Shown: piece by piece, positions 8,244 through 17,233 of the stretch
How the letters are laid out: every line of letters starts with the position of its first letter
Numbering within the stretch: the stretch's first letter is position 1
Source of the DNA: Sphingobium sp. Z007
GTDB taxonomy: Bacteria > Pseudomonadota > Alphaproteobacteria > Sphingomonadales > Sphingomonadaceae
Direction of reading: 5' to 3'
DNA length: 64,000 nt
Assembly (NCBI RefSeq): GCF_900013425.1
Contig: NZ_FBXK01000005.1
Coordinates: 124,001 to 188,000 of the forward strand
The notes under the pieces: generated by a model
What the model was told of the DNA's origin: nothing
Databases searched by the model: none
What the model saw: the letters and a program-made list of their open reading frames with translations, nothing else
Translations under genes and position numbers: made by a program

Positions 8244-10607
8244 ATGACCAAGAGGATTATCACGCTGGCCGCCACCGTATCGGCCGTTGCATTGCATGCG
8301 CAGGCCTGGGGCCAGACCGACGCCGCGCCACAGGCGACATCCTCGGGCCTTGGCGACATCGTCGTGACGGCACAGAAGCGCGAGCAGGCGATCAACGATG
8401 TGCCGCTGTCGATCACGGCGGCATCGGGTGAGAAGCTGGCGAACCAGGGCATCACCAACGTCGCCGACCTGGTAAAGATCGTGCCGGGCTTCAACTATAC
8501 CGAGAGCGCCTTTGCAACGCCCGTCTATACTTTGCGCGGCATCGGCTTTTACGACACCAGCCTGGCCGCCAAGCCCACCGTCAGCATCTATCAGGATCAG
8601 GTGCCGATCCCCTTTTCCATCATGACGCGCGGCGCGACGCTCGATCTGGAGCGCGTGGAAGTGCTGAAAGGGCCGCAGGGCACGCTGTTCGGATCGAACG
8701 CTACGGGCGGTGCGATCAACTATATCGCTGCCAAGCCGACCTCCACCTTCAAAGCCGGTCTTGACGCGGGTCTGGACAGTTTCGGGCAGGTGTCGGGCGG
8801 TGGTTTCATCAGCGGGCCGATCAGCGATACGCTGTCGGCGCGGGTCGCGGTGCGGACCGAGCAGGGCGGGGCATGGCAGCGCAGCTATACGCGCGATGAA
8901 AAGCTCGGCGATCGCAACTTCACCACGGGCCGCATCCTCATAGACTTTGAGCCGTCCGGCAGCGCACGCTTTTCGCTTAACCTCAACGGTTTCATCGACA
9001 AGAGCGACGGGCAGGCTGCGCAACTGATCGGCGTGGTGCCGCTGGGCAATCCAGCGCGGCTGGGGCCTCTGGCCACCTATCCCATCGCGCCGCGTAACAA
9101 TCGTGATGCCGACTGGACACCGGAACAGAAGCCCCAGCGTGACGACTGGTTCTACCAGGCCTCGTTTCGGGGGGATATCGATCTGACCGACGATGTCAGC
9201 CTGACCTCGATCAGCAGTTGGTCGGAATATCATAACGACCAGGATATCGACCCGGACGGCGTTGCCCTGCGTGACTATTTCTACAACACCACTGGAAAGA
9301 TAACGGCACTGTCGCAGGAGTTGCGTCTGCAAGGGCGGACCGGCGGCCTGACCTATATTCTGGGCGCCAATTATGCGCGCGAAAAAACCTATCAGCAGGA
9401 TGATGCCGGTCCCTACGACCAATCGACATCGGCCTATAATTTCGTCGACGCCGGCCTTGGCATCCCCTTTTTCGTCTACAGCCAATATGCGCGCCAGAAA
9501 TTCGTGAACAAGGCGGTGTTCGCCAATCTGGACTATGATATCGGCGACAGCATCACCCTGCACGGCGGGGTGCGTTATACCAAGACCAATATCGATTTTG
9601 CCGGTTGCACGGCCGATCGCGGCAACGCGTTGGGGCTGGGGATCGAAAATCTGGTCAACTTCATTCGCGGCGGCGCAGGACTGGCGCCCATCGACATTCC
9701 CACCAATGGTTGCGTCACGATCGACGGATCGACGCTGACCGTGGGCGAGGTGCGCAAGTCGCTGGACGAGGATAATATGTCCTGGCGCGCGGGTGTCGAT
9801 TACAAGCCGAGCAGGGACGTGTTGCTCTACGCGTCCGTCAGCAAAGGCTACAAGTCGGGCAGCTTTCCCCTGCTGTCGGCCAGCGATGCCAACCAGTTCA
9901 ATCCCGTCACGCAGGAATCCGTAACCGCTTATGAACTCGGCGCGAAACTGACCTTGCTGGACAACACCGCCCAAATCAACGGCGCACTTTTCTATTACGA
10001 CTATAGCGACAAGCAGTTGAAGGGTCGCGTGATCGCCAATCCCAATGTGTTCGGCCCTCTCGAAGCGTTGGTCAATGTCCCGAAAAGCCGGGTAAAAGGC
10101 GCGGAAATTCAACTCGACCTCGCGCCGACCGATGGCCTGCGCGTCAGCATTGGCGCGACCTATCTCGACACGCGGATCAAGGGCAGTTTCGTCAACTATG
10201 ACAGCTATGGCAGCCAGCTGGATTTTGGCGGATCGGCCTTTCCCTACACGCCCAAATTTCAGATCGTGACCGATGCCCAATATGACTGGGCGCTCAGCGA
10301 CGATGTCGCGGCCTTCGTCGGTGCCAATCTGAATTTCCAGAGCGATACCAAGGCTGTGCTGGGCAACGCCCGCGCTACGCCATCGGCGGACCTAAGCGCG
10401 CAGGGTGGCCTGACGATCGAGGATTATACGCTGATCGATCTGCGCGCTGGCCTGTCCTTTGCCGACAAGCGCTACAAGATCAGCGCCTTCGTGCGGAACC
10501 TGGGCAACACCTACTACTGGTCCAACGCCACGCGGATCACGGACACGACGGTCCGTTTTGCCGGACGACCACGCACATTCGGCGCGACTCTTTCGGCGCG
10601 CTTCTGA
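8244..10607 (+). CDS. TonB-dependent outer-membrane receptor
   Basis: A 787-residue receptor with a signal peptide (MTKRIITLAATVSAVALHAQ), an N-terminal IVVTAQKREQ segment opening the plug, the EVLKGPQGTLFGSN motif near residue 145, and a long barrel ending GATLSARF. GGGAGGAG precedes the start. It follows the P450 gene by 90 bases and is probably co-transcribed, which ties uptake to oxidation of the same compound. It is paralogous in organisation to the receptor at 180-2432, and the pair may handle related substrates or different steps of growth on one. Confidence 0.94.
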   Translation: MTKRIITLAATVSAVALHAQAWGQTDAAPQATSSGLGDIVVTAQKREQAINDVPLSITAASGEKLANQGITNVADLVKIVPGFNYTESAFATPVYTLRGIGFYDTSLAAKPTVSIYQDQVPIPFSIMTRGATLDLERVEVLKGPQGTLFGSNATGGAINYIAAKPTSTFKAGLDAGLDSFGQVSGGGFISGPISDTLSARVAVRTEQGGAWQRSYTRDEKLGDRNFTTGRILIDFEPSGSARFSLNLNGFIDKSDGQAAQLIGVVPLGNPARLGPLATYPIAPRNNRDADWTPEQKPQRDDWFYQASFRGDIDLTDDVSLTSISSWSEYHNDQDIDPDGVALRDYFYNTTGKITALSQELRLQGRTGGLTYILGANYAREKTYQQDDAGPYDQSTSAYNFVDAGLGIPFFVYSQYARQKFVNKAVFANLDYDIGDSITLHGGVRYTKTNIDFAGCTADRGNALGLGIENLVNFIRGGAGLAPIDIPTNGCVTIDGSTLTVGEVRKSLDEDNMSWRAGVDYKPSRDVLLYASVSKGYKSGSFPLLSASDANQFNPVTQESVTAYELGAKLTLLDNTAQINGALFYYDYSDKQLKGRVIANPNVFGPLEALVNVPKSRVKGAEIQLDLAPTDGLRVSIGATYLDTRIKGSFVNYDSYGSQLDFGGSAFPYTPKFQIVTDAQYDWALSDDVAAFVGANLNFQSDTKAVLGNARATPSADLSAQGGLTIEDYTLIDLRAGLSFADKRYKISAFVRNLGNTYYWSNATRITDTTVRFAGRPRTFGATLSARF

Positions 10608-10621
10608 CCCGCTCCCCCTGG

Positions 10622-10655
10622 GCCGCGCCCTGAAAGGCGGGCGCGGCTCCTTCTT
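10622..10655 (+). terminator. Hairpin between TonB receptor and aldehyde dehydrogenase
   Basis: A 9-bp perfect stem, GCCGCGCCC (10622-10630) with GGGCGCGGC (10639-10647), followed by the pyrimidine-rich TCCTTCTT. It may be a weak terminator or attenuator that lowers expression of the dehydrogenase relative to the receptor. Confidence 0.55.
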
Positions 10656-10675
10656 GATCCCCGGAGACATGTTCC

Positions 10676-12181
10676 ATGACCGCACCCGTTTCGATCGCCG
10701 CTGGATTACATGGTGACGCCGGTTTCCAGGTTCGCCTTCCACAGCAAAAAATGTTGATCGGTCGATCATGGGAAGCGGCCGCGGACGGCCGCGTCATCGA
10801 CGTGGAAGACCCGGCTACCGGCAAGGTGTTCGCCGCTGTTCCCGCAGGAACGGCCGCCGATGTCGATAGCGCCGTCAGGGCAGCGCGGACCGCGTTCGAA
10901 TCGGCCGCCTGGAGCCGGATGCGCCCGCTGGATCGCGGCAGGATCATCGAGGCGATCGCGCGCAAGATTGAGGATCATGCGCAGGAACTGGCGCTGCTCG
11001 AAAGCTATGACAATGGCAAGGCGGTACATCATGCGCTGGCGGTGGATGTGCCCGCCGCCGTCGATATCTTTCGCTACATGGCAGGTTGGGCATCCAAGAT
11101 TTACGGGCAGGTAAACCCCATTTCCGGCGATGGCCGCCAATATCATAGCTATTCGGTACGCGAACCGATTGGTGTCGTTGGCCAGATCGTGCCGTGGAAT
11201 TATCCGCTGGCGATGGCGGCCTGGAAGATCGCGTCGGCGCTGGCGGCGGGCTGTACCATCGTGTTGAAACCGTCCGAAGTCACGCCGCTGACCGCGCTGC
11301 GCCTGGCTGAACTGGCGCTGGAGGCGGGGCTGCCCGAAGGCGTGCTCAACATCGTCACCGGCTATGGGCATGAGACGGGGCAGGCGCTGGTTGAGCATCC
11401 CGGCGTCGACAAGATCGCCTTCACCGGGTCGACCCGCGTCGGCAAGCAGATCGTCCAGACCTGCGCCAAAGACCTCAAGCGCGTCACGCTGGAACTGGGC
11501 GGCAAGTCGCCCTCGCTCATCTTTGCCGACGCGGATCTCGACAAGGCGGCGATCGGCGCGGCACTCGCCATCTTCTTCAATTCCGGGCAGGTCTGCCTCG
11601 CCGCCTCGCGCCTCTATGTCGAACGGTCGGTGTTCGACAAGGTGGTGGACGGCGTGGCGCAGGTCGCCAAGAGCTTCAAACTCGGCCATGGCCGCGATCC
11701 CGACACGATGCTGGGGCCGCTCGTATCACGCACGCAGCAGGCGCGGGTGATGGACTATATTGCGCAGGGTCAGGCAAGCGGTGCCGAACTGGTGATCGGC
11801 GGCGGGACGGGCGGGCAGGACGGCTATTTCGTGGAACCAACGATTTTCGCCAACCCTGGTGCCGAAGCCAGCATTGTTCGGGAGGAGATATTCGGGCCGG
11901 TACTGGTCGCCACCCCGTTCGATGATGTGGACGATGTGATCAGGCAAGCCAATGACACCCGCTATGGCCTGGCCGCCAATATCTGGACCCGCCACCTGTC
12001 CCGCGCGCATCTGACGGCGCGCCGATTGCAGGCCGGAACGGTCTGGATCAACACCCATGGCATGAACGATCCGTCGGCACCCTTTGGCGGCGTGAAGGAA
12101 TCGGGCTGGGGCCGCGAAGTCGGCGAGGAAGGCTTGTTGCATTATACCGAGACCAAGACGGTAACGGCCCTTCTCGAGTGA
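10676..12181 (+). CDS. Aldehyde dehydrogenase
   Basis: A 501-residue NAD(P)-dependent aldehyde dehydrogenase of the betaine/phenylacetaldehyde dehydrogenase superfamily, oxidising an aldehyde to its acid in the cytosol. The oxyanion-hole Asn175 (PWNYP), cofactor loop GSTRVG at 251-256, general base Glu273 (ELGGKSPS) and nucleophile Cys307 (NSGQVC) are all present. GGAGA lies 8 bases before the start. It completes the alcohol-aldehyde-acid sequence with the Zn dehydrogenase and ends the catabolic island. Confidence 0.94.
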   Translation: MTAPVSIAAGLHGDAGFQVRLPQQKMLIGRSWEAAADGRVIDVEDPATGKVFAAVPAGTAADVDSAVRAARTAFESAAWSRMRPLDRGRIIEAIARKIEDHAQELALLESYDNGKAVHHALAVDVPAAVDIFRYMAGWASKIYGQVNPISGDGRQYHSYSVREPIGVVGQIVPWNYPLAMAAWKIASALAAGCTIVLKPSEVTPLTALRLAELALEAGLPEGVLNIVTGYGHETGQALVEHPGVDKIAFTGSTRVGKQIVQTCAKDLKRVTLELGGKSPSLIFADADLDKAAIGAALAIFFNSGQVCLAASRLYVERSVFDKVVDGVAQVAKSFKLGHGRDPDTMLGPLVSRTQQARVMDYIAQGQASGAELVIGGGTGGQDGYFVEPTIFANPGAEASIVREEIFGPVLVATPFDDVDDVIRQANDTRYGLAANIWTRHLSRAHLTARRLQAGTVWINTHGMNDPSAPFGGVKESGWGREVGEEGLLHYTETKTVTALLE

Positions 12182-12552
12182 GTTTCGATCGCTTTTAACC
12201 ACTCTGCAATGGTGCTTACGCCGTAATTGGCGTCCAAGGTTGGCAGCTATGCCGATGTCCAAAAACGCGGCAATATATGCTGCTATTTGTAAAGCCGGAT
12301 TGTCGATTGATATCGTTTGAGTGTGCGCCACATTAGCGGACGACTGGGGAAGCTGGATCTCCGTGGTACAGAATTGTGGGAAAGAACCATTTGGCATAGT
12401 GTTTTGATTCTAATATAAATTTTCAGCTCGAGCCTTAATAACTCCACCCTCTCCACCAGTTTTCGGCCCTCTGACATCGGAAAACATCTGCGCAATCCGG
12501 GCCGGCGCGGCGTCCTTTGGTCGATGCAGGATGCGGCGATCGCAGTCCGCCG
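12182..12552. other. Low-GC gap without a convincing gene
   Basis: This 371-base stretch is visibly richer in A and T than its surroundings, especially 12270-12440. Short reading frames here have no coding character or ribosome binding site. It marks the end of the catabolic island and may be a remnant of transferred DNA, but no repeat or integrase trace is seen. Confidence 0.5.
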
Positions 12553-12831
12553 TCACCCTCGCTCCAACAGTATATCGACCATGAGCCGCCAGGTGTTGGC
12601 GGCATCGCTTTGATAGGCGTCGGCGATCTCATCGGCCGACACGGCGCGGATGACTTCCGCACCGGCCTCCGCCATTTCCTGGCTCGGTTCGTGAATGGCG
12701 GTGAGGATGGCGTGGACGATCGCGCGCATATCCAGGGCGCCATTGATCGACTCTGGGTCGACAGGCGTCTGCACGCCCTGGCGCGACAGTTCGTTCCAGG
12801 CCGCGGCTTGAGCGCGTTCAAATGGGGTCAT
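12553..12831 (-). CDS. Small conserved-looking hypothetical protein
   Basis: A 92-residue acidic cytosolic protein, predicted largely helical, that I do not recognise. The start MTPFERAQ at 12831 is chosen because AGGAAGG lies 9 bases upstream; an earlier in-frame start lacks one. The sequence has no low-complexity bias and mixed charged/hydrophobic heptads (ALDMRAIVHAILTAI), which favours a real gene. It stands alone, with no signal peptide or membrane segment. Confidence 0.65.
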   Translation of the reverse strand: MTPFERAQAAAWNELSRQGVQTPVDPESINGALDMRAIVHAILTAIHEPSQEMAEAGAEVIRAVSADEIADAYQSDAANTWRLMVDILLERG

Positions 12832-13072
12832 ATGGGTAAACCTTCCTGAAGATCGGACCAGCACGAGCGCGTCAACCCTGGCGGCATCGAGGGAGCGGCG
12901 TCGTGCCGGGATGGCCTATCCTGATTAGGATCAACCGCAAAGCCCGCAGTCGGGCATCATGACAAGACCGCTGCGCCATGCCAAAATTTTCTGTCCCATG
13001 GGTCAGCTTTGCTTGCAGGCCGATTCTCTATAAGATCGATAGATAAGCCGCGTGAGTCGGCGCGGAGCAGCT

Positions 13073-13258
13073 ATGCAGGACGGACGGGAGCAGGATGGCC
13101 AGGCGGCCGAAGGTCTATTCGGGCGCTGGCGCGCGCGGCTGGCGCAGGCTCTGTTGCGCGAACCGTCCATCGTGCTGATGGAGCGGGATGGCGACGCGCT
13201 GTTCCGATTGTCCAATCTGGACGACAGCGCAGCGCCTTCGTGCGAAACGGTGAATTGA
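13073..13258 (+). CDS. Possible small protein
   Basis: A 61-residue reading frame beginning MQDGREQDGQ, with GGAG five bases upstream. It contains an amphipathic segment (LFGRWRARLAQALL) and no known motif. It precedes the nitroreductase gene by about 80 bases on the same strand. The coding signal is modest, and it could be a chance frame. Confidence 0.4.
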   Translation: MQDGREQDGQAAEGLFGRWRARLAQALLREPSIVLMERDGDALFRLSNLDDSAAPSCETVN

Positions 13259-13336
13259 CGGATCAGTCATTTCATCGTCGAAGAAGACTGCCTAGATCGG
13301 CGTCTCATTCCCACCGCCCATTTCCCAGGAGATAGC

Positions 13337-13930
13337 ATGGCCACCAATCCCCGCGCCGTCACGCGCCCCGTCGATAGCCTGTTTCTGGAGCGCTGGTCGC
13401 CCCGCGCTTTCGATTCCTCCGCTGTGCCGCAGGATGATCTCGACACCATTTTCGATGCCGCGCGCTGGGCGCCGTCGGCGTTCAACTATCAGCCCTGGCG
13501 CTTCCTCTACGCCCATCGCGACAGCGCCGACTGGTCGCGTTTCCTGGAACTGCTGGCGCCGTTCAACCAGAGCTGGGTGCATAATGCCGGCGTCATCGTC
13601 TTCGTCCTGTCCGACACGCTGATGGCGGCGCCGGGGTCCGACGACTTCAAGCCGTCGCACAGCCACAGCTTCGACGCGGGCGCGGCCTGGGCGCTGTTGG
13701 CGTTGCAGGCGACGCGGCTGGGCTATCACACCCATGGCATGACCGGCGTCGATTTCGACAAGGCGCGCGCCGAACTGGCGGTGCCGGAGCGTTTTCGCAT
13801 CGAGGCGGCGGTCGCGATCGGCCGGCAGGGCGACAAGGCACTGCTGCCCGAAGCGCTCCAGGCGCGGGAGGAACCCAGCGACCGCAAGCCGATCGAAGCC
13901 TTCGCCCATTCGGGCAATTTTGCGGGCTGA
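13337..13930 (+). CDS. Nitroreductase-family flavoprotein
   Basis: A 197-residue FMN-dependent nitroreductase-fold enzyme using NAD(P)H to reduce nitro groups, quinones or similar compounds. The N-terminal RWSPRAFD and AARWAPSAFNYQPWRF segments match the FMN-binding start of the family, and the C-terminal glycine/arginine region is present. AGGAGA precedes the start. Length is typical (about 190-220). It is followed after 50 bases by the LOV-HTH regulator, so control by that protein is possible but unproven. The physiological substrate is unknown. Confidence 0.88.
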   Translation: MATNPRAVTRPVDSLFLERWSPRAFDSSAVPQDDLDTIFDAARWAPSAFNYQPWRFLYAHRDSADWSRFLELLAPFNQSWVHNAGVIVFVLSDTLMAAPGSDDFKPSHSHSFDAGAAWALLALQATRLGYHTHGMTGVDFDKARAELAVPERFRIEAAVAIGRQGDKALLPEALQAREEPSDRKPIEAFAHSGNFAG

Positions 13931-13980
13931 CACGCTATATCGTTTGGTCACCTTGCAGTGAGGGGGTGAATTGAGGCACG

Positions 13981-14616
13981 ATGGCAAAGGGCGTCGCATT
14001 GGCGACGCGCCTTCGTCCCGATGAGTGTCTATCGTCCATGTCCCTGCCCGAAATGATCGCCGAAAGCGCCGTCCCTGCCGTCGTGACCAACCCGCGACTG
14101 CCCGACAACCCGATTATCGAATGTAATGACGCCTTTACGGCGCTCACCGGCTATAGCCGTGAAGAGATTATCGGCCGTAATTGCCGCTTTTTGCGCGGGC
14201 CGGGCACGGACGGGGCGAGCACGGACATGATCCGCGAGGCCATCCGCGCCAGTCGGCCGGTGCTGGTCGAACTGCTCAATTATCGCAAGGACGGCACGCC
14301 CTTTCGCAACGCGCTGATGATCGCGCCGATCTTTGCGGCCGACGGATCGGTGGAATGGTTCCTGGGATCGCAAATGGCGGTGCAGGAACCCGGCGACCAG
14401 CGGGCGGAGGATGCCGCCGCCCTGATCGCGACGCTGACCGAGCGGCAGCGCGCAGTGCTGGTCGGCATGGCGCAGGGGCGCCTGAACAAACAGATCGCCT
14501 ATGATCTGGGGCTGACCGAACGCACGGTGAAGATGCACCGTGCGGCGATGCTGCGCGCGCTGAACGTGCGCACCGCGGCCGAAGGCATCCGGCTGGCGAT
14601 CGAGGCGGGGCTGTAG
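13981..14616 (+). CDS. LOV-HTH blue-light-responsive transcription factor, EL222-like
   Basis: A 211-residue protein joining a LOV (flavin-binding PAS) sensor, residues about 22-135, to a LuxR-type helix-turn-helix, residues about 150-211. The photoactive cysteine is Cys68 in GRNCRFL, FMN-contacting Asn100 and Asn110 are in LNYRKDGTPFRN, and the flavin-sensing Gln131 is in FLGSQ. The DNA-binding part has LTERQRAVL and LTERTVKMHRAAML. The architecture and sequence follow the characterised EL222 protein of Erythrobacter, which dimerises and binds DNA on blue light. GAGG precedes the start. It is followed 21 bases later by DUF969, DUF979 and DUF2891 genes, which it may regulate. Confidence 0.93.
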   Translation: MAKGVALATRLRPDECLSSMSLPEMIAESAVPAVVTNPRLPDNPIIECNDAFTALTGYSREEIIGRNCRFLRGPGTDGASTDMIREAIRASRPVLVELLNYRKDGTPFRNALMIAPIFAADGSVEWFLGSQMAVQEPGDQRAEDAAALIATLTERQRAVLVGMAQGRLNKQIAYDLGLTERTVKMHRAAMLRALNVRTAAEGIRLAIEAGL

Positions 14617-14637
14617 CATGGCGGGCGCGCGCCGCTG

Positions 14638-15312
14638 ATGGTGTTGCTGGGCATTGCGATCATCGTGGCGGGTTTCCTGCTGCGGTTTCATCCGCTGTTG
14701 GTGATCCTGGCGTCGGCGATCGTCACCGGGCTGGCGGCGGGGCTTGATCCGCTGGCGATCCTGGCGGCGTTCGGCAAGGCGTTCAACGAAGCGCGCTATG
14801 TCAGCATCATCTGGATCGTGCTGCCGGTCGTCGGCCTGCTGGAAGCCCATGGATTGCAGGAACGGGCGCGCGGGTTGATCGCGAAAATGCGCGGGGCGAC
14901 GGTCGGGCGCTTCCTGACCTTCTACCTGATCGTGCGGCAGGCGCTGGCAGCCGTTGGGCTAACCTCGGTGGCCGGGCATCCGCAGACGGTCCGCCCGCTG
15001 GTCGCGCCGATCGCGGAAGCGGCGGCGGAAACCCAGGTGGGCGAATTGCATGAGGATGAGCGGGAGGAAATCAAGGCCTGGGCCGCGGCGACCGACAATG
15101 TCGGGCTGTTCTTTGGCGAGGATATCTTCCTGGCAATCGGCTCCATCCTGCTCATCAAGGGTCTGCTGGAGCAATATGGCATCAGCCTGGAGCCGCTCCA
15201 ACTATCAGTCTGGGCGATCCCGACGGCGATCGCCGCGCTGCTGATCCATGGCTTTCGCCTGTGGCGGCTCGACAAGCAACTGGCGCGCATCCGGGCGGCG
15301 CGCGCGCGATGA
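14638..15312 (+). CDS. DUF969 membrane protein
   Basis: A 224-residue inner-membrane protein of the DUF969 family, with hydrophobic segments at about 1-45, 60-75, 90-110, 150-170 and 180-205 and a basic C-terminus. The conserved central part includes TSVAGHPQTVRPLVAPIAE and the WAAATDNVGLFFGEDIFLA region. DUF969 proteins are nearly always paired with DUF979, and together they are thought to form a permease; in some bacteria they accompany pyrrolidone-carboxyl peptidase, hinting at a 5-oxoproline-like substrate. The next gene starts within its stop codon (ATGA), indicating translational coupling. Confidence 0.85.
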   Translation: MVLLGIAIIVAGFLLRFHPLLVILASAIVTGLAAGLDPLAILAAFGKAFNEARYVSIIWIVLPVVGLLEAHGLQERARGLIAKMRGATVGRFLTFYLIVRQALAAVGLTSVAGHPQTVRPLVAPIAEAAAETQVGELHEDEREEIKAWAAATDNVGLFFGEDIFLAIGSILLIKGLLEQYGISLEPLQLSVWAIPTAIAALLIHGFRLWRLDKQLARIRAARAR

Positions 15313-16244
15313 TCACGCTGCATTGGGTCTATGCGCTGGCGGGCGCGGTGTTCGCCGCCTTTGCGCTGCTGGGCGTGGCCGACAGGGGCAATCCGCGGCG
15401 TTGGACGACGGCGGCCTTCTGGGCCTTGCTGGCGACATCCATGTGGGCGGGCGACGCGCTGGGCGACCTGGGCAATGGCGTGCTGGTGCTGGGCCTCGTC
15501 GGACTGGGCGCTTTGGGGCTGGGCCGGGGTGATGGCGTGGTAGCGCCGGCAGTGCGGCAGGCGCGCGCCGATCGCTTGGGCAACCGGCTGTTCGCCATCG
15601 CGCTTATCATCCCGGTGACCGCGCTGGTCGGCACCTTTCTGTTCAAAGCCGCACCCGGTTGGTTCGACGCAAAGCAGGCGACGCTGATCGCGCTGGCGCT
15701 GGGCGTCTTGATCGCGATGAGCGCGGGATGCTTGTGGTTGCGGGCCAGTGCGCTGGTGCCGTTGCAGCAGGGGCGGCGGCTGATGGACTGTGTCGGCTGG
15801 GCCGCGATCCTGCCGCAGATGCTGGCCAGCCTGGGCGCGGTATTCGCGCTGGCGGGGGTCGGTGACGTCGTGGGCGACATCGTGCAGCAGGCGATCCCGC
15901 AGGGCAGCCTGATCGGCGCGGTGATCGCCTATGGCGTCGGCATGGCGCTATTCACCATGGTCATGGGCAATGCCTTTGCCGCCTTCCCGGTGATGACAGC
16001 GGCGATCGGCATTCCGCTATTGATCCGTACCTATCATGGCGATCCGGCGATCGTGTGCGCGATTGGGATGCTGGCGGGTTTCTGCGGCACCTTGCTGACG
16101 CCGATGGCCGCCAATTTCAACCTGGTGCCCGCCGCCCTGCTGGAACTGAAGGACAAGCATGGCGTCATCAAGCGGCAGGTCGGCACCGCCGTCCCGCTGC
16201 TGATCGTCAACATCGCGCTCATCTATTGGCTGGCTTTTCCATGA
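15309..16244 (+). CDS. DUF979 membrane protein
   Basis: A 311-residue multi-spanning membrane protein of the DUF979 family, the usual partner of DUF969. The start at 15309 overlaps the preceding stop as ATGA; the 16-codon upstream extension lies inside the DUF969 gene. About nine hydrophobic segments are visible, and the conserved MAANFNLVPAALLELKDKHG near the C-terminus is typical. Its own stop overlaps the DUF2891 start by another ATGA. The transported substrate is not established. Confidence 0.85.
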   Translation: MITLHWVYALAGAVFAAFALLGVADRGNPRRWTTAAFWALLATSMWAGDALGDLGNGVLVLGLVGLGALGLGRGDGVVAPAVRQARADRLGNRLFAIALIIPVTALVGTFLFKAAPGWFDAKQATLIALALGVLIAMSAGCLWLRASALVPLQQGRRLMDCVGWAAILPQMLASLGAVFALAGVGDVVGDIVQQAIPQGSLIGAVIAYGVGMALFTMVMGNAFAAFPVMTAAIGIPLLIRTYHGDPAIVCAIGMLAGFCGTLLTPMAANFNLVPAALLELKDKHGVIKRQVGTAVPLLIVNIALIYWLAFP

Positions 16245-17230
16245 CCCTTTTGACGTCCGACCTGGGCGATCGTTTCGCCGCGCTGACCCTGTCCCATCTG
16301 GGGAAGCGCTATCCCTACAAGATGGATCTGGTGATGGGCGGGCCGGAGGATGCGCGGCCGCCGGAGGATCATCATCCGATCTTCCACGGCAGTTTCGACT
16401 GGCATAGCTGCGTCCATGGCTGGTGGCAGGTGCTGCGGCTGCTGCGCCTGTTCCCCAACATGGCGCAGGCAGGCGCGATCCGGGCGCGGGCCGACGCGAT
16501 GCTGGTGCCGGAGAAGGTGGCGGGGGAACTCGCCTATCTGCACCGGCCACTGAGCGCCGGGTTCGAACGGCCCTATGGCTGGGCCTGGGCGCTGGCGCTG
16601 CATGATGAACTGGCGCGGCACGATGCGCCCTGGGCGGCGGCCTTCGCCCCGCTGGCGGAAGCGTTCGCGGGGCGTTTCCATGCTTTCCTGCCCAAGCTGA
16701 CTTATCCGCTGCGGGTCGGCACGCATTTCAACATCGCCTTCGCGCTGACCCTGACGCTGGATTGGGCGCAGACGCGCGATCCGGCGTTAGTCGCGCTGAT
16801 CCGCGATAAGGCGATCGGCTGGTTCGGGCAGGACCGGGGATGTCAGGCATGGGAACCGGGCGGCGACGAATTTCTCTCGCCTGCTTTGTGCGAAGCCTTG
16901 CTGATGAGCCGGTTGCTGGACCGCCCGGCCTTTGCCGCCTGGTTCCAAGCCTTCCTGCCCGATCTGGCGCGGGGCGAACCGGCGACTTTGTTCACGCCAG
17001 CCACCGTGTCGGATCGCAGCGACGGCAAGATCGCGCATCTCGACGGCCTGAACCTCAGCCGCGGCTGGTGCTGGCGCGTGATCGCCGCCGCGCTGGGGCC
17101 GGACGATGCGGTCGCCGCGCGGGTGCAGGAGGCCGCACAGGTCCATGTCGCCGCCAGCCTGCCCCATGTCGCGGGCGATTATATGGGCGAACATTGGCTT
17201 GCCACCTTTGCCCTGCTGGCGCTGGAGTAA
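16241..17230 (+). CDS. DUF2891 protein
   Basis: A 329-residue soluble protein of the DUF2891 family, of unknown function. Conserved-looking features are HPIFHGSFDWHSCVHGWW near residue 40, PYGWAWALAL near 110, and a C-terminal GDYMGEHWLATFALLAL. The helix-rich pattern with clustered Trp and His is compatible with an alpha/alpha-toroid, as in some glycan- or peptide-processing enzymes; that is inference. Translational coupling to DUF979 makes it part of the same uptake/processing unit under the LOV-HTH gene. The upstream in-frame extension belongs to DUF979 and is excluded. Confidence 0.85.
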   Translation: MTLLTSDLGDRFAALTLSHLGKRYPYKMDLVMGGPEDARPPEDHHPIFHGSFDWHSCVHGWWQVLRLLRLFPNMAQAGAIRARADAMLVPEKVAGELAYLHRPLSAGFERPYGWAWALALHDELARHDAPWAAAFAPLAEAFAGRFHAFLPKLTYPLRVGTHFNIAFALTLTLDWAQTRDPALVALIRDKAIGWFGQDRGCQAWEPGGDEFLSPALCEALLMSRLLDRPAFAAWFQAFLPDLARGEPATLFTPATVSDRSDGKIAHLDGLNLSRGWCWRVIAAALGPDDAVAARVQEAAQVHVAASLPHVAGDYMGEHWLATFALLALE

Positions 17231-17233
17231 GCG

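Noticed and set aside
7683..10280. Minus-strand open frame of 865 codons across the P450 and second receptor
   Set aside because: It spans two clear genes on the other strand, is His/Arg/Gly-rich, and has no motif; it is an antisense artefact.
12283..12495. Minus-strand frame of 70 codons in the low-GC gap
   Set aside because: No ribosome binding site, odd composition, and it overlaps the better supported gene region only by chance.
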